A stretch of DNA of 64,000 bases from Methanosaeta sp. PtaU1.Bin060 (lineage in GTDB: Archaea; Halobacteriota; Methanosarcinia; Methanotrichales; Methanotrichaceae), in assembly GCA_002067365.1 (NCBI GenBank), contig MVRK01000029.1, positions 41,716-105,715 of the forward strand, read 5' to 3'. Every line of letters begins with the position of its first letter. Position 1 is the first letter of the stretch. The notes beneath the pieces are model-generated. The model saw only the letters and a program-made list of their open reading frames with translations, did no database searches and had not been told where the DNA came from. Below are positions 17,058 to 25,317 of this stretch, one piece after another. Position numbers and translations under genes: made by a program.

Positions 17058-17274
17058 CCCTGTCCTCCCTTATCATAACAGCTGCACCTCTATCATTCGG
17101 GATCTGGTCATTCCATCTCTCCTGAGCCCTGGCCAGGATCCTCTGCTTCTTGCGTTCCCTGATCATCTTCTCTACGATCTGCTTGATTTCTGTCTGCCAA
17201 TTGACGTCGTCCATCTCCTCCATCATTTGGCGGATTTCCCTTTCCAGGCGTATGCTGTAAACACTAGTTGTCAT
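17047..17274 (-). CDS. vapB: VapB-type antitoxin
   Basis: 75 residues. The N-terminal MTTSVYSIRLEREIRQMMEE is a short strand followed by an amphipathic helix, as in ribbon-helix-helix antitoxins, and VNWQTEIKQIVEKMIRE forms the second helix. The charged C-terminal tail would wrap around VapC. A minus-strand TATA-like CATATATAC at 17296-17304 lies about 27 bases upstream of the ATG, so the transcript is probably leaderless. Autoregulation through the DNA-binding domain is the family rule, not something seen here. Confidence 0.85.
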   Translation of the reverse strand: MTTSVYSIRLEREIRQMMEEMDDVNWQTEIKQIVEKMIRERKKQRILARAQERWNDQIPNDRGAAVMIREDRDAR

Positions 17275-17295
17275 AATAATTTGTTTACGACAAAA

Positions 17296-17304
17296 GTATA
17301 TATG
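17296..17304 (-). promoter_or_regulatory. TATA box of vapBC
   Basis: CATATATAC on the minus strand is centred 26 bases from the vapB ATG at 17274, consistent with leaderless transcription. Confidence 0.55.
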
Positions 17305-17591
17305 TTTGTTGGACGGTCAGTCTGATTTCGTCATGCCGAAATAGCCGCCCTGGTGGGGGGCAAAGATTAGCTGGAGGATTCCAAGGTGTAGTTGCCGCTG
17401 GTGGTGCAGGCACGGCTGGCATTGTGGGAAGAGGCGCAAGAGCGTGCCGGTGTTTGATTGAAATGAAGGCATGAACTGAGGCACGAAATGAGATAGAAAG
17501 GGCGTCGGGGTTAGCCCCGATCATTTTTCCCTTGACGGGCTTCCTCACAGAATCAAGGCTATTTTTTGGTGTTCGACCGAATTGATGAGTC
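17305..17591. other. Non-coding gap with hairpin, possible decayed gene
   Basis: No convincing gene is present. A plus-strand Gly/Ala-rich segment of about 35 codons ending at a TGA near 17472 could be a relic but has no intact start. TCGGGG-TTAG-CCCCGA at 17505-17520 is a perfect 6-bp hairpin followed on the plus strand by ATTTTT. It lies downstream of the MazF-like gene and may help end transcription. Confidence 0.35.
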
Positions 17592-17942
17592 TCAGATGGC
17601 GAGTGCCTGAGGCAAAACTCGATTCACCATCTCTCTCAAATTCTCATCGGCTTCGCCCAATTTCCTGTTCACGAGGATTCTTTTGACCATCGCTACCCAG
17701 CAGACTTTAATCACTGATTCGTAGATCAAGCCAGCCCTGGCACTCATGGGCGTTCCTAATGGGATCACTATGTCGCAAGGTCCTGGATTGGCGGGAACCC
17801 TGCTAGATATGTACGCAACGGTGAGCTGCGATACCTCCATATCATGATACAGCACAAGCGATGGCCTGAGCTTCTCATTGACCAGGTCTGAATAAGAAAG
17901 AGGCGCCAGAATGATATCGCCCTTTTTCAGGTCTTCATTCAT
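17592..17942 (-). CDS. MazF/PemK-like endoribonuclease toxin
   Basis: 116 residues from the ATG at 17942; a 4-residue longer start at 17954 is possible. KKGDIILAPLSYSDL at the N-terminus and KLRPSLVLYHDME match the GDI/RP(A/V)LV core of the MazF/PemK SH3-like fold. The final helical part is ENLREMVNRVLPQALAI. Members usually cleave mRNA at specific short sequences. The gene begins within the end of a 50-codon upstream ORF on the same strand, forming a compact pair. Catalytic Arg and Ser/Thr positions look present (RPS, YISSRVP). Confidence 0.82.
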   Translation of the reverse strand: MNEDLKKGDIILAPLSYSDLVNEKLRPSLVLYHDMEVSQLTVAYISSRVPANPGPCDIVIPLGTPMSARAGLIYESVIKVCWVAMVKRILVNRKLGEADENLREMVNRVLPQALAI

Positions 17943-18087
17943 ATGTGGGCTCATCTTTCAGAGTGTCCGAGAGCGAAAGGGCAGTTATCTCCATCAGACC
18001 CTCCACAATCTCCTCACAGGTCTTGTCTGCGTCAGACTCGTAGGGATGGGCGGTCTTCCGGTCTTTGCGCTCCAAAACCTCACACAT
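17935..18087 (-). CDS. Small antitoxin candidate upstream of MazF-like toxin
   Basis: This 50-residue ORF begins MCEVLERKDRKTAHPYESD and ends in an acidic stretch. It contains CEEIVEGLMEITALSLSDTL, an amphipathic helix that could cover the toxin. The ATG at 18087 lies about 27 bases below the minus-strand TATA-like CTTTAAATAC (18110-18119), which makes a leaderless message likely. The stop overlaps the toxin start by 8 bases. It has no obvious AbrB or ribbon-helix-helix DNA-binding part, so it differs from classical MazE. Antitoxin function is inferred from position and size. Confidence 0.62.
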   Translation of the reverse strand: MCEVLERKDRKTAHPYESDADKTCEEIVEGLMEITALSLSDTLKDEPTYE

Positions 18088-18109
18088 TGGTACTAACTCA
18101 GGGCTCTTG

Positions 18110-18119
18110 GTATTTAAAG
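18110..18119 (-). promoter_or_regulatory. TATA box of the MazF-like pair
   Basis: CTTTAAATAC on the minus strand is centred 27-28 bases before ATG 18087, supporting both the promoter and the small ORF. Confidence 0.55.
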
Positions 18120-18323
18120 CTTGATCGACAGGATTTATGTCTTCTATATCTTGGTCATGGCGAGCATCGGGGGAAGTGGTGCAGGAGGTGCCGCCGTTTC
18201 ACTGGAGCGAGGAAGGCGGGCTTGAGCCGTACCATAGGCGGCAGAAAAAGCCTTAAACCCTTGAAAGACCTGCAAGGGATCTCAAATCAGGAAATAAGCC
18301 AAACAAAGGATGATTGAAAACCC

Positions 18324-19511
18324 ATGCCCCACCAATTCGCAGACCGGATGTTGCATGCCCATAAGTCGTTCGTGAGAGAGATCCTGAAGGTCACCGAGGA
18401 CCCGGAGGTCATCTCCTTTGCAGGCGGCCTTCCCAACCCCAGGTACTTCCCTGTTAAGGAGGTGGCTGAGGCCACCCAGCGGGTGCTCAGCGAGTGCGGA
18501 GAGGTCGCCCTCCAGTACAGCACCACCGAGGGCTACCTGCCTTTAAGAGAGATGATAGCCCGGAGGTATGCCAGACGGGGGCTGAAGGTCGACCCCGCAG
18601 AGATCATGATCACCAACGGCTCTCAGCAGGGCATCGATCTCCTGGCCAAGGCATTCCTGAACAATGGCGACGGCATCATAGTCGAGCGGCCCACCTACCT
18701 GGCGGCCATCCAGTCCTTCGGCCTCTTCGAGCCCAGGTTTCTTTCCGTTCCCCTGCAGGAGGACGGCGCTGACCCGCAGGCCCTGGAGGAGACTCTCTCC
18801 AAGAATGACCCGAAGCTCTTCTACTCAGTGCCCAACTTCCAGAATCCCACAGGCATCACATATTCGGAGGAGAAGCGCCGTGCCACAGCGGATGCACTGG
18901 AAGGCCGGGGCACGGTCTTCATCGAGGACAACCCTTACGGTGAATTGCGGTTCATGGGCGAGGAGAAGCCCTCCATGAGATCCTATCTGGGCGAGGACTC
19001 CGTCCTCCTGGGCTCCTTCTCCAAGATAGTCTCTCCAGGAATCCGGCTGGGATGGGTCTGCGCCTGCCCTGAGATCATGGAGAAGCTGATCATCGCCAAG
19101 CAGGCTGCTGACCTTCACTCCAACTACCTCTGCCAGAGGATCGTCCACCGCTACCTAAGCGACAATGACATCGAGAAGCACATATCGAGAATTCGCGAGG
19201 CGTATGGCTCTCAGAGGGACCACATGGTGGGAATGATGGAGGAGTGCTTCCCAGAGGGCGTCAGCTTCACCAGGCCTGAGGGCGGCATGTTCATCTGGGC
19301 CACCCTGCCGGAGAGCATGTCCTCCCTCGACCTTCTCCACGAGGCGAGCAAAGATAAGGTGGCCTTCGTGCCGGGCCAGGCATTCTACGCGGATGGCAGC
19401 GGCAAGAACACCATGCGCCTGAACTACTCGAACTGCGATAAAGACAGGATCACCGAGGGCGTGGAGAGGCTTGCAAGGGCCATTAAGAGAGGCCAAGAGA
19501 AGCTCGCCTAA
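18324..19511 (+). CDS. Aminotransferase of the 2-aminoadipate/MocR-like group
   Basis: 395 residues, PLP fold type I. VISFAGGLPNPRYFPVKE at the start, LQYSTTEGYLPLREMIARR, NGSQQGIDLLAKAFL, YSVPNFQNPTG and the PLP lysine segment LLGSFSKIVSPGIRLGW together match the LysN/2-aminoadipate transaminase group, which often has broad specificity for branched or aromatic amino acids. There is no GntR-type DNA-binding domain, so it is an enzyme only. AGGATGATT ahead of the ATG is a good ribosome site. A TATA-like GCCTTAAACC near 18250 may serve it. Confidence 0.88.
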   Translation: MPHQFADRMLHAHKSFVREILKVTEDPEVISFAGGLPNPRYFPVKEVAEATQRVLSECGEVALQYSTTEGYLPLREMIARRYARRGLKVDPAEIMITNGSQQGIDLLAKAFLNNGDGIIVERPTYLAAIQSFGLFEPRFLSVPLQEDGADPQALEETLSKNDPKLFYSVPNFQNPTGITYSEEKRRATADALEGRGTVFIEDNPYGELRFMGEEKPSMRSYLGEDSVLLGSFSKIVSPGIRLGWVCACPEIMEKLIIAKQAADLHSNYLCQRIVHRYLSDNDIEKHISRIREAYGSQRDHMVGMMEECFPEGVSFTRPEGGMFIWATLPESMSSLDLLHEASKDKVAFVPGQAFYADGSGKNTMRLNYSNCDKDRITEGVERLARAIKRGQEKLA

Positions 19512-19570
19512 CTCCTCTTGAGCTTTCTGCAGAGCTGGCCGTTTGCCACCTCGAAGTTCGTCAAAAAAAT

Positions 19571-20932
19571 TTAGTAGTTCTTCTGCGTCCTCGTCATGTT
19601 ATTGAAGGACCTGAATGTATCCCTGTCCTTGTCCTGCAGATAGACGTACCCGAACTTCCTGTCACCAACGTGCTCTTCATACTCCTCTCGCGCGTCCTCG
19701 CGACACGAGGAGCATGCACCTCGGGGCAGGGAGACGCAGTAGGCCGAGTTGAGTATCCCGTAGCCTCGCTGGGCAGAAGAGGCTATGGTCATGTAGCCCG
19801 CACAGTCAGGACAGATTCGCACGGCCTCCTCCTGGCTCTCGTTGATCATGTCTGTGTCGTAGAAGATGCGCTTGCGCCTGCGATAGAAGTCGCCTAGCTC
19901 TGCCAGCGCGCCCTCGACCAGCGCATCCCTCTCTTCCCAGATCTCCTGAAGATGCTGAACAGTTCCCTCGATCTCCCTCGTCATCTCCTGCGACTGAACG
20001 AACCTGCCTGGTACGAAGTCAGGCTCTCGCACATGAGAGTAGTCAAGGCCTGCCATCGCCTGGATTATCCCGGTGTTCACGTAGGGCAGAGCCGACTCTA
20101 TGGCATATCCGCCCTCAAGGACGCAGAGGTCCGGCGAGAGCTTCTCGTTCAGCAGCGCGTAGCCCTGGGCCGAGAAGCGCATGTTTGCCAGGGGATCTGT
20201 ATAGTGGTTGTCCTGGCCCGCTGAGTTGAGGACGAGATCCGGCTGGAAATCCTTCAGGATCGGAAGCACCAGCTCGTCCAGGACGTAGTGAATTCCCTCG
20301 TCAGTCGTGCCAGGCGGCAGGGGAACATTGAGGGTGCGCGCCAGCGCCTGAGGCCCGCCCATCTCATTTGTGAAGCCCGAGCCGGGGTAGAGCGTCCGGC
20401 CATCCTGGTGAAAGGATATGAAGAGAACATTCGGGTCGTGCCAGAAGATGTCCTGCGAGCCGTCACCGTGGTGCACATCCGTATCCACTATGGCGATCCT
20501 CTTGTGGCCGTACTTCGTCCTCAGGTACTCGACCATGATCGCCATGTTATTTACATTGCAAAACCCGCGGTTGCCGTGAACAACGCGCATCGAATGGTGG
20601 CCCGGAGGCCGAACGAGGGCGAAGCCGTTTCGAATCTCGCCCTTCTCCATGGCATCTGCCAGGGTGAGGGTGCTACCCGCTGCTATCAGATGAGCCTCCG
20701 TCACCTGGGCCTCGACATCGGGAACGCAGAAGTGGACCCTTGCTACGTCCTTCATCTCCGCCAGCCTAGGCTTGTACTCCTCGATCTGGGGCAGGTCCAT
20801 CAGCCCCTCCTCGAAGATCTGATCCCTGGTATAGAGCAGCCGCTCCTCGCGCTCAGGGTGCGTCGGAGAGATGGCCCAGTCAAAGGCCGGGAAGAAGATG
20901 AGTCCCGTCTTTCCCGTCTTGCTTCTCGCCAT
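19571..20932 (-). CDS. Histone-deacetylase-superfamily protein with C-terminal zinc-ribbon region
   Basis: The first 310 residues form an arginase/deacetylase fold. Motifs are the His pair in RPPGHHS, the metal site DTDVHHGDGSQD, a third metal Asp in NSAGQDNHYTDPL and the catalytic Tyr loop EGGYAIES. In addition, a C-terminal extension of about 120 residues has a coiled region and two Cys pairs, ICPDCAGY and CSSCRED, that probably bind zinc. The substrate may be an acetyl-lysine protein, acetylpolyamine or another amide. The start lies one base after the stop of the HyuA-like gene with GGAGG in between, so the two are co-transcribed. The exact substrate is unknown. Confidence 0.85.
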   Translation of the reverse strand: MARSKTGKTGLIFFPAFDWAISPTHPEREERLLYTRDQIFEEGLMDLPQIEEYKPRLAEMKDVARVHFCVPDVEAQVTEAHLIAAGSTLTLADAMEKGEIRNGFALVRPPGHHSMRVVHGNRGFCNVNNMAIMVEYLRTKYGHKRIAIVDTDVHHGDGSQDIFWHDPNVLFISFHQDGRTLYPGSGFTNEMGGPQALARTLNVPLPPGTTDEGIHYVLDELVLPILKDFQPDLVLNSAGQDNHYTDPLANMRFSAQGYALLNEKLSPDLCVLEGGYAIESALPYVNTGIIQAMAGLDYSHVREPDFVPGRFVQSQEMTREIEGTVQHLQEIWEERDALVEGALAELGDFYRRRKRIFYDTDMINESQEEAVRICPDCAGYMTIASSAQRGYGILNSAYCVSLPRGACSSCREDAREEYEEHVGDRKFGYVYLQDKDRDTFRSFNNMTRTQKNY

Positions 20933-20933
20933 T

Positions 20934-22604
20934 TCAGGCCCTCCATTCGGGAAGAATTCCTGCAGGGATCTCCATCCTCACGTCGAGCAGTCTTCCAGCA
21001 GTCGACCAGCCACGCACCATATTGAAGACCTCGCTGTAAGTGACCTGTGCCTCATCTGCATAGTCGATGATGCCCAGGTGCGCCGCCCTCTCCAAAAGCA
21101 GCTTTCGAGCAAGCTGCTCAGCCTTCTCTGGCGTCATCTTTCTGTCTCCTACCTTGCCCACGAGCCCCTCCTCCGCCACGATGTACTCATCTCTCTCGGT
21201 GTCGATGTGCAGGTTCAGAGTCATCGTCGGACGTGCGACGGCCGCGCCGATGGCATTGGCGACGGGCGCATGCTCTGGGACTATGGCCCTCGCCCCCATC
21301 TTCTCAGCCACGAGGGGCACCAGGGGCGGAGCACCACCGCCCACTCCGACGACGTTCTGGGCCTGTAGCTTCTCCTTCTTCATTATCTCCCAGATGCGAT
21401 AAGCTGGCTCCTGCTCCCACTCATGAAACATCGCACGTATCTCGCTGACGATCCTGTCGACTACAGTCTCTATGACCTTTTGGGCAGCGTCTCGGGGAGT
21501 AGTGCCGAGAATGCTCGCCACACCCCTCATCGCCTCTTCAGCTTTCGCCTCATCACCTATCTTCGTCATCCCGAGGACGCGCATGGCGTCAGTTGGCGTA
21601 GCCCCAGGGCCGCCCATGCAAAGGGCGGGCCCCACTCGGTGTGGGCCGACTGCCAGATGCCCATCGGCGATCCTCACTGCGCTGTCCCCTCCAATGGCCA
21701 GGGATCTGACGGCGAAGGCCCGGACATGGGTCAGGAGGTCTCCGACCTTTGCTCCCTTTGACGCGAGCAGGGGCTTGCCTGAGAGGATCAGGGCGAGGTC
21801 TGTCGTCGTGCCGCCGATGTCTATTATCACAGATGTCTGGCCTGCTGGAGAGAGGGCCATCACGCCCATGATGCTGGCGGCGGGCCCCGAGAAGATCGTC
21901 TCGACGGGCATCTCCACAGATTTATCAAGAGGCAGAGTCCCTCCGTCTGCCTTGAGGATGTAAACCGGTGCTCTGATCCCGCGCTCCTTCAGGGCCTTTG
22001 CCATATGGTCTGTGAACCGCCGATACTGCTCCTTCGTCGCCACAGTGAGGGCTGTGGTGGCGGCGCGCCTCGGGAAATTGAGCTGGCCCGAGACCCTGTG
22101 CCCCAGCTCTACCTCAGCACCCGGAAGAGCGCCTGATACGATCTCGCCCGCCTTCAGCTCGTGGGCATGGTTCCTCTGGCCGAACTTGCCGACGATTGCG
22201 ATCTTTCTGAAGCCCTTGGCAGCGAGGCCGGACGCAACCTCCACCACCCGATCCTCCTTCAGCCCTTCGGTCTCCCTGCCCCTGAAGTCGATGGCCCCGT
22301 CCAGGACCCAGACGTTTTCGCCAAGGCTGTAGTCCTTCGGATTTGCTCCCGGCCCGGGGATGAGCAGAAGGGCGACGGGGTCCGTCTTTCCCTCCGCGAT
22401 CATATTGGTAATAATAGTAGTGCTCAGGACCACCCTCTCAATCCTGCTGGTATCGATGCCCTTGACGAGATCGTCCAGGGCTCGAAGCATGCAGTTCATC
22501 AGATTCTCGTGATCCGTTGGAACATAGGCAGTCTTCAAGACCCTGCCGCCCTCCACTATCACTGCATCGGTGGTAGTTCCTCCGACATCGATTCCTACAA
22601 GCAT
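20934..22604 (-). CDS. Hydantoinase A/oxoprolinase-family ATPase-like protein
   Basis: 556 residues with an ASKHA-type N-terminus, GIDVGGTTTDAVIV, then LSTTIITNMIAEGKTDPVALLLIPGPG, and a central IDIGGTTTDLALI repeat of the phosphate motif. The layout matches archaeal HyuA-type proteins. These are ATP-dependent amidohydrolases or carboxylase subunits in bacteria; no HyuB partner is seen. Instead the next gene is a deacetylase-fold amidohydrolase separated by one base, suggesting joint action on a cyclic or acylated amide. This functional link is inference from operon structure. Confidence 0.82.
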   Translation of the reverse strand: MLVGIDVGGTTTDAVIVEGGRVLKTAYVPTDHENLMNCMLRALDDLVKGIDTSRIERVVLSTTIITNMIAEGKTDPVALLLIPGPGANPKDYSLGENVWVLDGAIDFRGRETEGLKEDRVVEVASGLAAKGFRKIAIVGKFGQRNHAHELKAGEIVSGALPGAEVELGHRVSGQLNFPRRAATTALTVATKEQYRRFTDHMAKALKERGIRAPVYILKADGGTLPLDKSVEMPVETIFSGPAASIMGVMALSPAGQTSVIIDIGGTTTDLALILSGKPLLASKGAKVGDLLTHVRAFAVRSLAIGGDSAVRIADGHLAVGPHRVGPALCMGGPGATPTDAMRVLGMTKIGDEAKAEEAMRGVASILGTTPRDAAQKVIETVVDRIVSEIRAMFHEWEQEPAYRIWEIMKKEKLQAQNVVGVGGGAPPLVPLVAEKMGARAIVPEHAPVANAIGAAVARPTMTLNLHIDTERDEYIVAEEGLVGKVGDRKMTPEKAEQLARKLLLERAAHLGIIDYADEAQVTYSEVFNMVRGWSTAGRLLDVRMEIPAGILPEWRA

Positions 22605-22810
22605 GTCTTCATCGCCTTACGAGGGTGGCTAGGGTCTTCGATCTATTTCGCTTTTTTGGTCTTCATGGGCCTTGATTAAAGCGCAGATTTGATTTTAGGA
22701 ACTGATTTGCGGAGAGAGATCCTCAAATACGCCTCCCTCGACTCTTCTGAAAAAATTAGCATCAAAAATAGCGACAAATTCTCCGATAGGTTCAAATTCC
22801 TGGCATATGG

Positions 22811-23641
22811 ATGAGTGGCAATATGGCCATATTCAAGCCCGGAATCAGCCAGGCAAGAGCGGCTGCGATTGAGAGACTTTTGAGCACAATGCTACTTCTG
22901 ATGCTGCTTCTGCCGACAGCTCTGGGAGCCGACGATGCACTATTCCAGACGTCCACCATAAATGCCCTGATGATGGGCGACTTCTATGGCAGTATGTCCC
23001 TCAAGGAGCTGAAGAGCCACGGCGACTTCGGATTGGGCACTCTCGATAGGCTGGACGGAGAGCTGGTGGGCCTCGACGGCGAGTTTTACCAGGTGAAGTC
23101 GGATGGAAATGTCTATCCGGTGAATGATACAGCAACGACGCCCTTTGCCGAGGTGGCCTTCTTCAAGGCAGAGGATAACATCAGCCTGAATGGGACATAC
23201 AACCTCACCCAGATAGAGAGCTACCTGGACAGCAAACGTCCAACGAGGAATATCTTCTACGCCATAAGGATCGATGGGATCTTCGAGTACGTCAAGACGA
23301 GGGTTCCTGAGGCCCAGAGAGAGCCTTATCCGAGGCTGACTGAGGCGCTCGGAACACAGAAGATCTTCCAGTTCAACAACACGACGGGGACTGTCATCGG
23401 GTTCTGGTGGCCCAGCTACGCCGAGGGCATAAATGTGCCCGGCTACCATCTGCACTTCATAACTGGAAACAGATCTGCCGGAGGCCATCTCCTGGACATC
23501 AGGCTGCACAGGGCCACAGTTGCAATAGATGAACTGACGGAGCTGGATATGGCTTTGCCCAATGATAAGGCGTTCTATCAGGCGGACCTGTCCGAGGACC
23601 AGCAGGCCGCTGTGAGAAAGGCAGAGAGCAACCCCAAGTAG
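22811..23641 (+). CDS. Secreted alpha-acetolactate decarboxylase
   Basis: 276 residues with an N-terminal hydrophobic segment (LLSTMLLLMLLLPTALGADD, about 23-42), so it is probably exported. Mature sequence fits the BudA family: LFQTSTINALMMGDFYG, FGLGTLDRLDGELVGLDGEFYQ, and the zinc-binding pair YHLHFITGNRSAGGHLL, containing three His ligands. BudA makes acetoin from acetolactate. The role of an extracytoplasmic enzyme in a methanogen is unclear. ATG 22811 is used; the second in-frame ATG at 22823 is an alternative. It stands alone and converges with the photolyase gene. Confidence 0.88.
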   Translation: MSGNMAIFKPGISQARAAAIERLLSTMLLLMLLLPTALGADDALFQTSTINALMMGDFYGSMSLKELKSHGDFGLGTLDRLDGELVGLDGEFYQVKSDGNVYPVNDTATTPFAEVAFFKAEDNISLNGTYNLTQIESYLDSKRPTRNIFYAIRIDGIFEYVKTRVPEAQREPYPRLTEALGTQKIFQFNNTTGTVIGFWWPSYAEGINVPGYHLHFITGNRSAGGHLLDIRLHRATVAIDELTELDMALPNDKAFYQADLSEDQQAAVRKAESNPK

Positions 23642-23779
23642 CTCTCAGCCGGATTTTCGAGCTCATGGCGATTTACCTCTTGAAGCAGATCGCCTTCTGG
23701 CAGAGCCTGATCGCCCAAGGCTTCTTGAGCGCCGCGATTTATGTGATCAACCATGGCGGGAGGATGAGATATCCAACAA

Positions 23780-25144
23780 TTACGTTTCTGAGATTTGTTC
23801 AAGCCTCGATACATGCTCAATATACCCCTGAACATCAAATTTGGATCTCATCCCTTTGTAACTCATGTACCGTATTTTCCCGAAGATGGGACGTTCCTTA
23901 AATGCCCTATCATGTACGCCTCCGATGCTCCAGGCGATGCTTGTGTAGCCGTTGGGGTCCCTCCCGTCTATCTCGTATCTGTCATTCAAATAGATGGCAG
24001 CATTCAAAGCCTCTGCGGGAGATTCGGTCCATTCGAGGATCTTCTTTGCCCAGTACATCCTCATGTAGCCGTGCATCTTCCCAAGAATGGTCATCTCCCT
24101 CTCTGCGGCATTCCAGAGCTGGTCATGAGTTCTGGCCTTCTCCAGATCCTCAGTTGTGTAGATGTATTCTCTCAGATCCCTTTGATGCTCATCGAGGCTT
24201 TTTCTAGACCAATCAGGAAAGCCCAGTCTCGAATCGTAATTGGAATTATAATAGCAGAAGTTGTCGGATAGCTCTTTTCTCACCACCAACTCCTCAAGAA
24301 AGGAGCCAGGTTCCTTCATGCTGGCAAGGACATCCAATGCAACCCTTTGAGCAGAGATGTGGCCGAAGTGGAGATAAGGTGAGAGCCCAGACTGCCCATC
24401 TTTTGAGGGATCATTTCTTTCTTTCTCGTAGAGTGATAGCTTTTCCTGTATGAAGCTCCTCAAACGTCTCTTTGCCGCGTCCTCCCCCGGCGCAATATGC
24501 CTGATGGCAGACCTCTTTTCGTCTGTCGATGTGCGATAGATCTCTGCAGCATCCCACCTGTTATCCGAATTCTCTTCGAAACATACCGAATTCCTGTGCA
24601 ACACTGGAATCTCATCGAGAAATTCAGGCAATAGTCTGTATATCTTTGGCCTGAAGGTGCGGGCTGCGTATTCCTGTTTGTTGGAGGAGAGCCAACAGGG
24701 GACTATGTTATGGGCATCAACCTCATAGAACGGGATGCTGATCTGCTTTGCCACCTCCTTCTTCCAGTTTAGGCTGATGCGCAGAGGAGAGAAATCAGCG
24801 ACAAGCAGGGATGCCCTATGCTCATCGATAAATCCGGGGATCTCAGATTCAGGAGAGCCATTGAGGAGAAAGAAATTTATGTTCATCTCGTCCAATTTGC
24901 GCTCCACCTCCCTCAGCCCTTCGAGCATGAAGCTGTAGTGTCTCCTTGATGCTCCCAGAAATTCTGGAACAAGGCAGAAGATCACAGATAGGGGCAAACC
25001 GTTCTTGATGGCGATATCTTGACAGAAGATCAGCGCCCAATTCTCTGATGTTCGTTGATCCCGGCTCATCCAATAAACAACGGGGCCGCTTCCCATAATT
25101 CCTGCCTTCAGCAGCCTAGCCCTGCGGAAGTTCATGGCTGTCAT
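23780..25144 (-). CDS. Class II cyclobutane pyrimidine dimer photolyase
   Basis: 454 residues. The N-terminal Rossmann part begins PVVYWMSRDQRTSENWAL, characteristic of class II photolyases. The FAD-binding half has GLSPYLHFGHISAQRVAL, ELVVRKELSDNFCYYN, and the C-terminal WNAAEREM, GKMHGYMRMYWAKK and DRYEIDGRDPNGYTSIAWSIGGVHDRAF blocks, all class II hallmarks. It repairs UV-induced pyrimidine dimers with light energy. GGAGGATGATCC before the ATG at 25144 supports this start over internal Met codons. No neighbour suggests an operon. Confidence 0.94.
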   Translation of the reverse strand: MTAMNFRRARLLKAGIMGSGPVVYWMSRDQRTSENWALIFCQDIAIKNGLPLSVIFCLVPEFLGASRRHYSFMLEGLREVERKLDEMNINFFLLNGSPESEIPGFIDEHRASLLVADFSPLRISLNWKKEVAKQISIPFYEVDAHNIVPCWLSSNKQEYAARTFRPKIYRLLPEFLDEIPVLHRNSVCFEENSDNRWDAAEIYRTSTDEKRSAIRHIAPGEDAAKRRLRSFIQEKLSLYEKERNDPSKDGQSGLSPYLHFGHISAQRVALDVLASMKEPGSFLEELVVRKELSDNFCYYNSNYDSRLGFPDWSRKSLDEHQRDLREYIYTTEDLEKARTHDQLWNAAEREMTILGKMHGYMRMYWAKKILEWTESPAEALNAAIYLNDRYEIDGRDPNGYTSIAWSIGGVHDRAFKERPIFGKIRYMSYKGMRSKFDVQGYIEHVSRLEQISET

Positions 25145-25317
25145 GGATCATCCTCCGGCTTCAGAACTAATCCTCATTGAACAGATACAACACATCATCT
25201 ATTAATTTGCTCTGCTTTCCAGACTCTCATATGTTCGGCTCCTACAGGGTTGTACTGAATTCATTCATCAAAAAATTAGATGATAAAAGTCAAAAAAAAG
25301 AAGTGTGGTTCATTTGA

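Noticed and set aside
17285..17548. 87-residue minus-strand ORF between vapB and the MazF-like gene
   Set aside because: It includes the vapB promoter and the hairpin, and has no ribosome site.
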